Of a stretch of 64,000 nucleotides of DNA, positions 26,017 to 33,202 are shown piece by piece. Location: NCBI RefSeq assembly GCF_003626695.1, contig NZ_RBAH01000030.1:37491-101490 (forward strand), given 5' to 3'. The position numbers were made by a program, and so were the translations under genes. Source of the stretch: Paenibacillus ginsengarvi (lineage in GTDB: Bacteria; Bacillota; Bacilli; Paenibacillales; NBRC-103111). How positions within the stretch are numbered: the first letter of the stretch is position 1; each line of letters begins with the position of its first letter. The notes below the pieces were generated by a model that did not search any database, was not told the DNA's origin, and was given only the letters and a program-made list of their open reading frames with translations.

Positions 26017-27501
26017 ATGGAGAGAGCGGTCAACTATATAAACGGAGAATGGGTTAATTCGTCGGCGGGGACGTATACGCCGAATTGGAACCCGGCGACG
26101 GGAGAGAGGATCGGCGAAACGATTCAGTCGGAAGCAGCGGATGTGCAGCGTGCCGTTCAGGCGGCATTCGAGGCGCAGCGGTCGTGGAGGCTCGTACCGG
26201 CGCCGAAGCGGGCGGAGGTGCTGTACCGCGTCGCGTCGCTGCTGCAAGAGCGGAAGGAGTCGCTGGCCCGGACGATCACGCGCGAAATGGGCAAGGTGAT
26301 CGAGGAGGCAAGGGGGGAGGTGCAGGAAGCGATCGACATGGCGTATTACATGGCCGGTGAAGGTCGGCGCATGTTCGGGGATACGGTGCAATCCGAGCTG
26401 CCCGACAAATTCGCGATGAGCTTGCGCGTGCCCGTCGGCGTCGTCGGTTTGATTACGCCGTGGAATTTCCCGATCGCGATCGCCTCGTGGAAGTCGCTTC
26501 CGGCCTTGATCGCAGGCAATGCCGTTGTTTGGAAGCCGGCATCCGAGACGCCGCTTACCGCAGAAGGCTTCGTGAAGGTTTTCGAGGACGCGGGATTGCC
26601 GCGGGGGCTCATGAATCTCGTTCACGGATCCGGCAGCACGGTCGGGAGCGCAATCGTCGAGCATCCCGGTATAGCAGTCGTCTCGTTCACCGGTTCGAAT
26701 GAAGCAGGCCGGGCGATTAACGCGAGGGCGGCGGCGCTGCTCAAACGAACGTCGCTGGAGATGGGCGGCAAAAATGCGATCACCGTCCTGGAGGATGCGG
26801 ACCTCGATCTGGCCGTAGACGGCATCGTGTGGAGCGCATTTGGGACGAGCGGCCAGCGCTGTACAGCTTGCAGCCGCGTCCTCGTACACCGCGAAGTCCA
26901 GAAGCGGCTGGAGCAAAAGCTGGTGCGCCGCATGTTGGCGCTGAAGCTCGGAGACGGTCTTGATCCGTCGGTCGATGTTGGACCCGTCATCAACCGGGCT
27001 TCGGTCGAGAAAATTAGCGAGTGTGTGCGGATCGCAGCGGAAGAAGGGGCACGTCTGCTGTGCGGAGGCTCCCCGGCGAATGTGGACGGGCTGGCGGGCG
27101 GACACTTTTTCCAGCCTACTCTGTTTACGGATGCGACCCCTGAGATGCGGATCGCGCAGGAAGAAGTATTCGGTCCCGTCGTCGCCCTTATCCCGGTCGG
27201 AAGCATGGAGGAGGCAATCGAGGTGAATAACGGCGTCGACTTCGGCTTGTCCAGCTCGGTTTATACTTCGGACGTTGGCCGGGTATTCCGGGCAATCCGC
27301 GATTTTGATACCGGACTTGTCTATATCAATGCCGGTACATCGGGAGCCGAAATTCATCTGCCTTTTGGAGGGACGAAAGGAACCGGCAACGGCCATCGCG
27401 ATTCCGGCGTCGCTGCGCTTGACGTGTTCACCGAATGGAAATCGGTGTACGTGGATTACAGCGGCAAGCTGCAGCGGGCGCAAATCGATAACAACGATTA
27501 A
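26017..27501 (+). CDS. NAD(P)-dependent aldehyde dehydrogenase, probably aminoadipate-semialdehyde type
   Basis: The 494-residue protein is a full-length aldehyde dehydrogenase that oxidises an aldehyde to the acid. The N-terminal motif TPWNFPIAIASWKSLPAL at about 148-165 lies in the coenzyme site, SFTGSNEAGR follows at about 225-235, the general base Glu is in LEMGGKN near 250, and the catalytic Cys is in GQRCTACSR near 285. The C-terminal block AEIHLPFGGTKGTGNGHR is typical of the subgroup found beside lysine dehydrogenase genes. A lysine-6-dehydrogenase-like gene lies 1.35 kb away at 28853, so conversion of 2-aminoadipate 6-semialdehyde to 2-aminoadipate is the favoured role. Alpha-ketoglutarate semialdehyde is an alternative. 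Its 3' end overlaps the convergent CdaR-like gene by four bases. Confidence 0.88.
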   Translation: MERAVNYINGEWVNSSAGTYTPNWNPATGERIGETIQSEAADVQRAVQAAFEAQRSWRLVPAPKRAEVLYRVASLLQERKESLARTITREMGKVIEEARGEVQEAIDMAYYMAGEGRRMFGDTVQSELPDKFAMSLRVPVGVVGLITPWNFPIAIASWKSLPALIAGNAVVWKPASETPLTAEGFVKVFEDAGLPRGLMNLVHGSGSTVGSAIVEHPGIAVVSFTGSNEAGRAINARAAALLKRTSLEMGGKNAITVLEDADLDLAVDGIVWSAFGTSGQRCTACSRVLVHREVQKRLEQKLVRRMLALKLGDGLDPSVDVGPVINRASVEKISECVRIAAEEGARLLCGGSPANVDGLAGGHFFQPTLFTDATPEMRIAQEEVFGPVVALIPVGSMEEAIEVNNGVDFGLSSSVYTSDVGRVFRAIRDFDTGLVYINAGTSGAEIHLPFGGTKGTGNGHRDSGVAALDVFTEWKSVYVDYSGKLQRAQIDNND

Positions 27502-28712
27502 AGTTGCGGCTCCGCAGCCTTTTGCCCGTGATGGCGGATTGCCATATACAGCAGCATGTTTTGCTCAAAACAGTCGATGCGCAGGGACGTAAGCTCGGCG
27601 ATTTTATCGAGCCGGTAAATGACCGTATTGCGGTGCACGAACATCGTCCGCGCCACTTCGCTCATGTTCATGTTGTGCTTGCAGTAAGAGAGAAACGTGG
27701 CGGCGAGCGTCTCATAGTTGCCAAGTCTCGTAAGCGGCTCGACGAGGGCGGCCAGCTTGGTCCGGATATCCGGAGTCAGTTCGCGGGGGAGAAGTTCGAG
27801 CGTAATGCGCCAGTCGTCGTAGCGGTAAAGTTGCGGCTCGTTATTCGTCCGCTTCCCGGCCGCCATCGTTTTCGACGCGCTGCGGTACGAATCGGCGATT
27901 CCCTGTATGCCCCGGCCGACGCGGCCGATCGAGACGGCGGCAAAACGGCTGCATTTGGTGCGAAGAAACTGGTTCAGCTTGTGCAGCTCTTTCTCCAGCC
28001 GGGTTGCGATATGCTCCGGTTCCGTCAGCGATTTGATGGGCTTCAACACGATGAACGTTTCCACGTTAACGTGCGAGACGATATCGTTCTTCGACTGCCG
28101 GAACAACAAATTCAAGTAATCGAGCACCTCCTTGTGGACGTAAGCGAAAGGAACCGGCTCGCCCCGGCTGGCGTTATCTTCTCCGGCGGCCGTTTCTTGC
28201 GAAATATCGAACAGCAGGCAGACCCGGTCCGTTTCGAGATCGAAATCGAGCGTTTTGGCGACTTGCCGGATCGGCTCGGCGTCATCGCCGTGCTTGAAAT
28301 GAATGAGTTGCTGCACGAATAGCTCAATCATCTTCGTTTCCAGATACATCGTTTCTTTGCGGAACGCCTCCAGACATAACATCTCGACATGGCTTTTGAC
28401 GAGATGAACGTATTTGTGCACTTCACTCGGGTCGCCAATAATGCCGAGCACGCCGATCGGCTTGTTATGCAGCGTGAGCGGCACGGATATGCCGGGCAGC
28501 ACGTTTTCGGGCGTGTGCTCCAGCCCGGATTCGCAGTCGACGGGGCTGTTTTTGCGGATGACGTCGAGGGAAGGCTTGTGCAGGTTGCCGAGCCGGCTCC
28601 GGTCGGTCGAGCCGATTATGATCCCTTCCTTGTCTGTAATGCTGATCGGATAGCCGAGAATGGCTGTTGTTTTCTCGGCGATATCCTGAGCCATATGTTC
28701 GAGAATTTTCAT
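27498..28712 (-). CDS. CdaR/PucR-type transcriptional regulator
   Basis: The 404-residue regulator has an N-terminal putative sugar-diacid recognition domain (residues about 1-135, with ITDKEGIIIGSTDRSRLGN and GISVPLTLHNKPIGVLGIIG). A central GGDEF-like PucR domain follows, and the C-terminal PucR HTH (about 345-400) has NMSEVARTMFVHRNTVIYRL. The start ATG at 28712 is preceded by AAAGG. It is divergent from the lysine-dehydrogenase-like gene and convergent with the aldehyde dehydrogenase, and is the likely local regulator of both. A cre-like site lies in the divergent promoter region. Homologues in Bacillus sense carboxylic acids or amino acid breakdown products. Confidence 0.9.
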   Translation of the reverse strand: MKILEHMAQDIAEKTTAILGYPISITDKEGIIIGSTDRSRLGNLHKPSLDVIRKNSPVDCESGLEHTPENVLPGISVPLTLHNKPIGVLGIIGDPSEVHKYVHLVKSHVEMLCLEAFRKETMYLETKMIELFVQQLIHFKHGDDAEPIRQVAKTLDFDLETDRVCLLFDISQETAAGEDNASRGEPVPFAYVHKEVLDYLNLLFRQSKNDIVSHVNVETFIVLKPIKSLTEPEHIATRLEKELHKLNQFLRTKCSRFAAVSIGRVGRGIQGIADSYRSASKTMAAGKRTNNEPQLYRYDDWRITLELLPRELTPDIRTKLAALVEPLTRLGNYETLAATFLSYCKHNMNMSEVARTMFVHRNTVIYRLDKIAELTSLRIDCFEQNMLLYMAIRHHGQKAAEPQL

Positions 28713-28748
28713 TCGTTTTTCCTTTCATAACCAAAATGGTACCTCCTA

Positions 28749-28764
28749 TTGTAAACGCTTTTTG
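28749..28764. promoter_or_regulatory. cre-like site (CcpA operator candidate) in divergent promoter
   Basis: TGTAAACGCTTTTT matches 12 of 14 positions of the Bacillus catabolite-responsive element. It lies between the CdaR-like regulator and the lysine-dehydrogenase-like gene, so either or both could be under carbon catabolite control. Confidence 0.5.
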
Positions 28765-28852
28765 TGCAGTATCAACATATATTTTGAACCCTGGTCGCGT
28801 TAAGATGAACGTAGAGATGATTACAACGAGCAGCTCCGCAAGGAGCGGGGGG

Positions 28853-30013
28853 ATGATGGGAATGAAAGTGGCCGTGCTAGGAACGGGAATGGTCGGGTAT
28901 GCGGTTGTGCGGCAGCTCGCTAAAAGCCGGATCGTTCGCGAGGTGATCGCGGCGGATGCGGATTTGGAAAGAGTCGAGCAGCGTGTGTTAGCGATCGGTT
29001 GTCCGAATGTGACGGGCAAGGCGGTAGATCTGGGCGACGAATCGTCCGTCACGGCTGTGCTGGCTGAAGCCGATGTGGCGATCAACTGCCTTCCGGCATC
29101 GCTGAGCCTGCAAACGACGAGGGCGGCGATTGCCGCGCGATGCCATCTGGTCGACTTGTCGTGTGCCGCTTACGAGGACAAGCTGAAGCTGGATGCGGCT
29201 GCGAAGGGGGCGGGCATTCTGGTCGTGCCGGGATGCGGGGTAGCGCCGGGTCTGGTTGGCATACTCGCGGCGCGCGGTGTCGAGCTGATGGACGAAGCGG
29301 AGGAGGCGATCCTAATATGCGGGGGCTTGCCGCGCCACCCGCTGCCGCCGTTATCGTATCAGATCGTGTTCAGCGTGGACAGCTTGTTCCAGCTGTACCG
29401 CAAGATGTCGCTTGCTGCGGAAAACGGACAGCTTGTGCAGCTCCCTCCGTTCTCCGGGCTTGAGTCGATCCGCTTCGACGAACCGGTCGGCGAGTGCGAG
29501 GCGGTCATCACGGACGCATGGAGCTTACCGCATACGTTGCGGCATAAGGTAGGTCGGATTTATGAGAAAACGGTCCGCTACAAAGGCCATTGGTCGAAGC
29601 TCGCCACGCTTGCCGAACTCGGCTTCATGAGCGATACGCCGGTCGAGGTTGGCGGAGTTCCGGTTTGTCCCCTCGAGCTGACAAAACGTCTGCTTGAGCC
29701 GCAGATGAAGGGCGGCACCGACGAAGATTTGACAGTGGCCCGGGTTACGGTATCCGGCAAGAAGGGCGGACGGCCATACAAAGCGCAGTGGGACATGATC
29801 GACCTGTACGACTCGACGCGCGGCATAACGTCGATGGCCCGGACGACGGGATTTCCGGCGGTTGTTATGGCCGAGTGGATCGCGGAAGGGCGGATGCCGG
29901 AGCGGGGCGTGCTGGCGCCTGAACAACTAGTGACGGGGGAGCGGTTCGAGCCGTTTGTCGCCGCCTTGCGGGACGAGGGTATTCGGATCTCCTATGCGGG
30001 CGGGGAACGGTAG
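28853..30013 (+). CDS. Saccharopine dehydrogenase-family oxidoreductase, lysine 6-dehydrogenase-like
   Basis: The 386-residue protein has an N-terminal NAD-binding Rossmann fold (VAVLGTGMVGYAVVRQLAK, GxGxxG motif) and a C-terminal saccharopine-dehydrogenase-type domain. Its length and internal blocks (VVPGCGVAPGLVGIL, ICGGLPRHPLPPLSY, VRYKGHW, SMARTTGFPAVVMAEWI) match the layout of the Geobacillus lysine 6-dehydrogenase, which oxidises lysine to 2-aminoadipate 6-semialdehyde. The adjacent aldehyde dehydrogenase would take the next step. ATG 28853 is chosen because AAGGAG lies seven bases upstream. The 62-residue in-frame extension overlaps the divergent regulator and is unlikely. The substrate assignment is inference from family and context. 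Confidence 0.83.
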   Translation: MMGMKVAVLGTGMVGYAVVRQLAKSRIVREVIAADADLERVEQRVLAIGCPNVTGKAVDLGDESSVTAVLAEADVAINCLPASLSLQTTRAAIAARCHLVDLSCAAYEDKLKLDAAAKGAGILVVPGCGVAPGLVGILAARGVELMDEAEEAILICGGLPRHPLPPLSYQIVFSVDSLFQLYRKMSLAAENGQLVQLPPFSGLESIRFDEPVGECEAVITDAWSLPHTLRHKVGRIYEKTVRYKGHWSKLATLAELGFMSDTPVEVGGVPVCPLELTKRLLEPQMKGGTDEDLTVARVTVSGKKGGRPYKAQWDMIDLYDSTRGITSMARTTGFPAVVMAEWIAEGRMPERGVLAPEQLVTGERFEPFVAALRDEGIRISYAGGER

Positions 30014-30177
30014 TTGGAGGATGGGATTGAAAGTTCGGCGGAAATGCGCGGTCAGACTTACGGTGGAGTCATCGCCCGCTTCGGGCGAAGTTTCGCGCCA
30101 CCGCTTATGGATGATCAATGGCTCCGAGCCGGCGCTACATGCCGCCGGATCATACGAATAAGAGGACGTGTAAGCCA

Positions 30178-30267
30178 AACGAGCGGGATTTCGAGACGAT
30201 CTACGTCAGTCCGCTGAAGATGAAATTTCCGAACATCACGCCTCAGATGGTGTACGGCAAATTAGAG
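30178..30267 (+). pseudogene. Remnant of a 440-residue solute-binding protein gene
   Basis: Thirty codons in the frame beginning with P-N-E-R-D-F read ERDFETIYVSPLKMKFPNIT. This corresponds to the segment just after the lipobox in the intact paralogues (DEEFQTYFVKPVGAKYPHLT at 37028 and DEEFENFIAGPVHAKYPHIT at 3768). There is no signal peptide before it and no continuation after it: the frame runs into the 123-bp tandem repeat. It is therefore a truncated relic, lying downstream of the AraC gene at 30647. The match was made by eye. Confidence 0.55.
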
Positions 30268-30287
30268 ATTGGTAGCCGCCGGGGAAG

Positions 30288-30612
30288 GATCGGGAGTTCT
30301 GCCTTTGCTTTGCCAGGAATCGTGGTCGGCAGTGTTCGAAAGCACCCTATTTCACTGGAGCAGCGGCTTTTTCGCAGAAATAGTGCTCATAGGAGCACTA
30401 TTTGGAATCGAATCGGGTCTTGGCCGTTGCTTTGCCAGGAAATCGTTGTCGGTAGTGTTCGAAAGCACACTATCACCTCGCAGCAGCGGCTTTTTCGCAG
30501 AAATAGTGCCCAAAGGAGCACTACATGGGGGCGAATCGGGAGCTCTGCCGTTGCATTGCCAAGAAATCGTGGTCGGTAGTGTGAAGGAACACTACCTCTT
30601 CGCAGTTACCCC
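30288..30612. repeat. 123-bp tandem repeat, about 2.6 copies, each with two hairpins
   Basis: ATCGGG recurs at 30289, 30412 and 30535, an exact 123-base period, and the text between is about 80 percent the same between copies 1 and 2. The third copy is truncated. Each full unit holds TAGTGT...ACACTA-type and TAGTGC...GCACTA-type stem-loops. In copy 1 AAATAGTGCTC pairs with GAGCACTATTT around a four-base loop, and copy 3 has GGTAGTGT paired with ACACTACC. The period is a multiple of three, so open frames run through it, but no start signal or protein family is seen. It fills most of the 633-base gene-free gap between convergent genes. Confidence 0.8.
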
Positions 30613-30646
30613 GTACAGTTTCCCTAATTCCCCGGCCGCAGCACAG

Positions 30647-31558
30647 CTACTCCGGATACACGTCGGTAGCTCTGCGCAGCGCTCTTGCCTTGACGCTGCG
30701 AGCGTACTCGGTCGGCGTCATGCCCGCTTCCTTCTTGAACGATCTGGAGAAGTGATGGACGCTCGTAAAACCGAGCCGCTCGGCCAGCTCCGTCATGCTG
30801 AGCGCCTGCTGCCGGATGAGCGACCTCGCGTGCTCGATCTTCAGTTTGTTGAAGTAAGCGATCGTACCGAGTCCGGTAACCGTTCGGAACAGCGTTGTGA
30901 GCCGGGTGCGTCCTGTTCCGAAGACGCCGCATATTTGCTCGATCGTCAAGCTTTCGCCGATATGGTCGTTCATGTAGCCGACTATTTGCTCCACGAGCGT
31001 CTGGTTGTAGTGGGCCGCGGAGATCGTTTCCGGCATGGCCGGCGTCTTGCGCGCTTCGCTGCGGATCAGCTCCACAAGCAGAATTTCCAGATGATTTTTG
31101 ATCATCTGCTCGCTGCCGAAGGCGGCGCTGGCCCGGCGCAAGGGCCTGTGCATACGAGGCGAATCGACGGGGGGATCGAACGCTTCGCGCCCTTCGGCGA
31201 CAAGCCGGGACAGCAGCAGCTTCTCGTCCTCATTCGGACGGAACGTCTTCCCTTCGAAATAACGCATCGCCTCCGAGTCGCAGACGAAGGAAATAATAAT
31301 CAGGGTGGGCGCCGTATCGTTCACGGCCCGTCCGGCATGGAATTCGTCCGGCGCGTAAAACAGCAGCTCGCCCTGCTCCAGAACGATTCGTTCCGTGCCG
31401 CGAACGACTTCGTAATGCCCTTTGTCGACATAACACATTTCCCAGAAATCGTGGCTTTCTCCCGGGGTCCAGAATCGCTTCGGCAGCTCCATGTAGTAGA
31501 ACGTAATAATCTGGCGGACGGCCAGCTCCACACGCAAATCCAATCTCGGAAAATTCAT
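30647..31558 (-). CDS. AraC-family regulator with N-terminal cupin (303 aa)
   Basis: This is a soluble AraC regulator. The cupin half includes GESHDFWEMCYVDKGHYEVV and ELLFYAPDEFHAG. The C-terminal HTH pair reads TIEQICGVFGTGRTRLTTLF and MTELAERLGFTSVHHFSRSF. The start is placed at 31558 (MNFPRLDL), with GGGAG 12 bases upstream. A 71-residue in-frame extension to 31771 is possible but lacks family likeness and contains a cre-like site, so it is probably the promoter region. It is divergent from the binding-protein gene at 31816, its likely target. Confidence 0.87.
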   Translation of the reverse strand: MNFPRLDLRVELAVRQIITFYYMELPKRFWTPGESHDFWEMCYVDKGHYEVVRGTERIVLEQGELLFYAPDEFHAGRAVNDTAPTLIIISFVCDSEAMRYFEGKTFRPNEDEKLLLSRLVAEGREAFDPPVDSPRMHRPLRRASAAFGSEQMIKNHLEILLVELIRSEARKTPAMPETISAAHYNQTLVEQIVGYMNDHIGESLTIEQICGVFGTGRTRLTTLFRTVTGLGTIAYFNKLKIEHARSLIRQQALSMTELAERLGFTSVHHFSRSFKKEAGMTPTEYARSVKARALRRATDVYPE

Positions 31559-31677
31559 CCCGGCCCGACTCTCCCTGTACGATTTCGCAAAAGATTCGTC
31601 CTCATTGGTAAAGCAATAAAGCGAAGTTACGTTTATTATAGGGAAGAACCCGGGCGATGGAAATAGGTTGCGAAAGG

Positions 31678-31691
31678 GGGAAGCGTTTGCA
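31678..31691. promoter_or_regulatory. cre-like site upstream of divergent AraC and binding-protein genes
   Basis: GGGAAGCGTTTGCA matches 12 of 14 positions of the cre consensus. It lies in the divergent region between the AraC gene (start 31558) and the binding protein (start 31816), which suggests catabolite repression of this sugar module. Confidence 0.45.
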
Positions 31692-31776
31692 GAAACGGCT
31701 TCGCTCCCGATGGGAAGGTTCGGAACAGCGTCAGAAAGCGATTTGAGTCGCGGGGCGATAATCTCATCCACTATTA

Positions 31777-31792
31777 TGTGAATTTATTCACA
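31777..31792. promoter_or_regulatory. Perfect palindrome TGTGAAT/ATTCACA before binding-protein gene
   Basis: TGTGAAT at 31777-31783 and ATTCACA at 31786-31792 form a perfect 7-2-7 inverted repeat 23 bases before the ATG at 31816, overlapping a TATTAT that could be a -10 box. It has the size of a dimeric repressor operator. The protein that binds is not known. Confidence 0.45.
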
Positions 31793-31815
31793 ACAAGAAG
31801 AAAGAAGGGGTCTCC

Positions 31816-33159
31816 ATGAAAGTAAAACCAATCGCAGCAGGCCTGGCTCTGGCCCTGCTGGGGTTATCGGCAATAGGCTGCTCGGGCAGCTCAGGCAGTT
31901 CCGCCGAACCGTCCAAGTCGCCAAATGCGGCAAAACCGGGAGAGGCGCAAGCCGGGAAACAGCTCTCGACCGAGCCGGTTACAATCCGGGTGAATAACTG
32001 GAACACGGCGTTCCAGCAAGCGGAATTCGATAAATACTTCGCCGAGCCGCTGCGCAAAAAGTACCCGTTTATCACACTGGAATATTTGGACCAGCAGAAG
32101 GCGACAAGCAATACGCTCGACAATCTGATCACCGCCGGCAATACGCCCGATATCGTGTTTACGGATTACCCGAACCTCGCAGGCCTGCTCGATTACGATT
32201 TTCCGGAAGATTTGAACCGGTACGTCGCCGATTTCGCCGTAGATCTGAAAAAGATCGACCCGATCGTCATCGAAGGAGCTAAAATGATCGGTTCCAAAGG
32301 CGAGCTGTTCGCCCTTCCGATCTACTCCGACCGGATGATGTGGTTTTATAACAAAGACTTGTTTAACAAATTCGGGGTCCCTTATCCGACGGACGATATG
32401 ACGTGGGACGATGCGATCGCCGCGTTCAAGCGGCTGTCCCGGATGGAGAACGGCGTCCAGTACTCTTCGTTCCGCATGATCAACCTGCCGATGACAGGCA
32501 GCCAGTGGGGCGTTCCGCTGATCGATCCGAAAACGGGCAAAGCCTCGTTCCAGACGGACGGCTGGAAAAAATCGCTGGACCTGATGCAGCAGATTGCGGC
32601 CATTCCGGGCAATACGAAGCTGACGAACGAAGACTTTTACCAGAAAGAAACGCTCGCCTCGCTCATGCAAAGCTTTAATATTATGGTCAATCTGCTGGAG
32701 GGCGTGGAGCAGAAAGGGTACAAAATCAACTGGGACGTCGCTTCGCTGCCGCAGTCCAAGGAGAAGCCGGGCATCGCCGGAGCGAACAAGCCGCTTTACT
32801 TCATGGTGTCCAAGTCCAGCAAACACAAGGAGCAGGCGTTCGCAGCCATCTCGCATTTGATGTCCTCGGAAGAGGTGCAGACGGCACTGTCCCAGAACGG
32901 CAAAATGCCGGTGCTGCTCGGCGACGGAATCAGCAAGCAGTTTGGTACGAAGCTGGACATTTTGAAAGGCAGAAATGTCGCTGCCGTCTACAAGCATCAG
33001 ATGAGTCCTTTGCCGTTCTCGAACCGGTTCAACCGGCTGGCGCTCGTGGAGCTGATCACGGCAGGCAACGAAGCGCTCGGCGGCACCGTGGACGCCAACA
33101 CGTCGCTTCGGAACGCGGAGGAGAAGGCGAACAAAGCGATCGACGCCAAGCTGAAGTAA
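31816..33159 (+). CDS. Extracellular solute-binding lipoprotein (family 1 type, 447 aa)
   Basis: This sugar-type binding lipoprotein has its lipobox ending AIG before Cys22, then a Ser/Gly linker. The family block FNKFGVPYPTDDMTWDDAI lies near residue 180, and the C terminus has the shared ANTSLRNAEEKANKAI helix. AGAAGGGG precedes the ATG. The Tat beta-helix gene starts 43 bases after its stop, so the two are almost certainly one operon. No permease is present. Divergent from an AraC gene, it forms an AraC/binding protein/beta-helix module that parallels 2176-8231. Confidence 0.9.
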   Translation: MKVKPIAAGLALALLGLSAIGCSGSSGSSAEPSKSPNAAKPGEAQAGKQLSTEPVTIRVNNWNTAFQQAEFDKYFAEPLRKKYPFITLEYLDQQKATSNTLDNLITAGNTPDIVFTDYPNLAGLLDYDFPEDLNRYVADFAVDLKKIDPIVIEGAKMIGSKGELFALPIYSDRMMWFYNKDLFNKFGVPYPTDDMTWDDAIAAFKRLSRMENGVQYSSFRMINLPMTGSQWGVPLIDPKTGKASFQTDGWKKSLDLMQQIAAIPGNTKLTNEDFYQKETLASLMQSFNIMVNLLEGVEQKGYKINWDVASLPQSKEKPGIAGANKPLYFMVSKSSKHKEQAFAAISHLMSSEEVQTALSQNGKMPVLLGDGISKQFGTKLDILKGRNVAAVYKHQMSPLPFSNRFNRLALVELITAGNEALGGTVDANTSLRNAEEKANKAIDAKLK

Positions 33160-33202
33160 GGGAAGGTCCGGATCAACACCCAGCATACGAGGAGGAATGA
33201 GA

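Noticed and set aside
30118..31666. Open frames running through the 123-bp repeat
   Set aside because: The period is a multiple of three, so frames stay open by chance. No ribosome site or domain exists, and most of the longest frame is antisense to an AraC gene.
31559..31771. 71-residue N-terminal extension of the AraC protein at 30647
   Set aside because: It lacks resemblance to AraC proteins and contains a cre-like site. The shorter start has a ribosome site and matches the family length.
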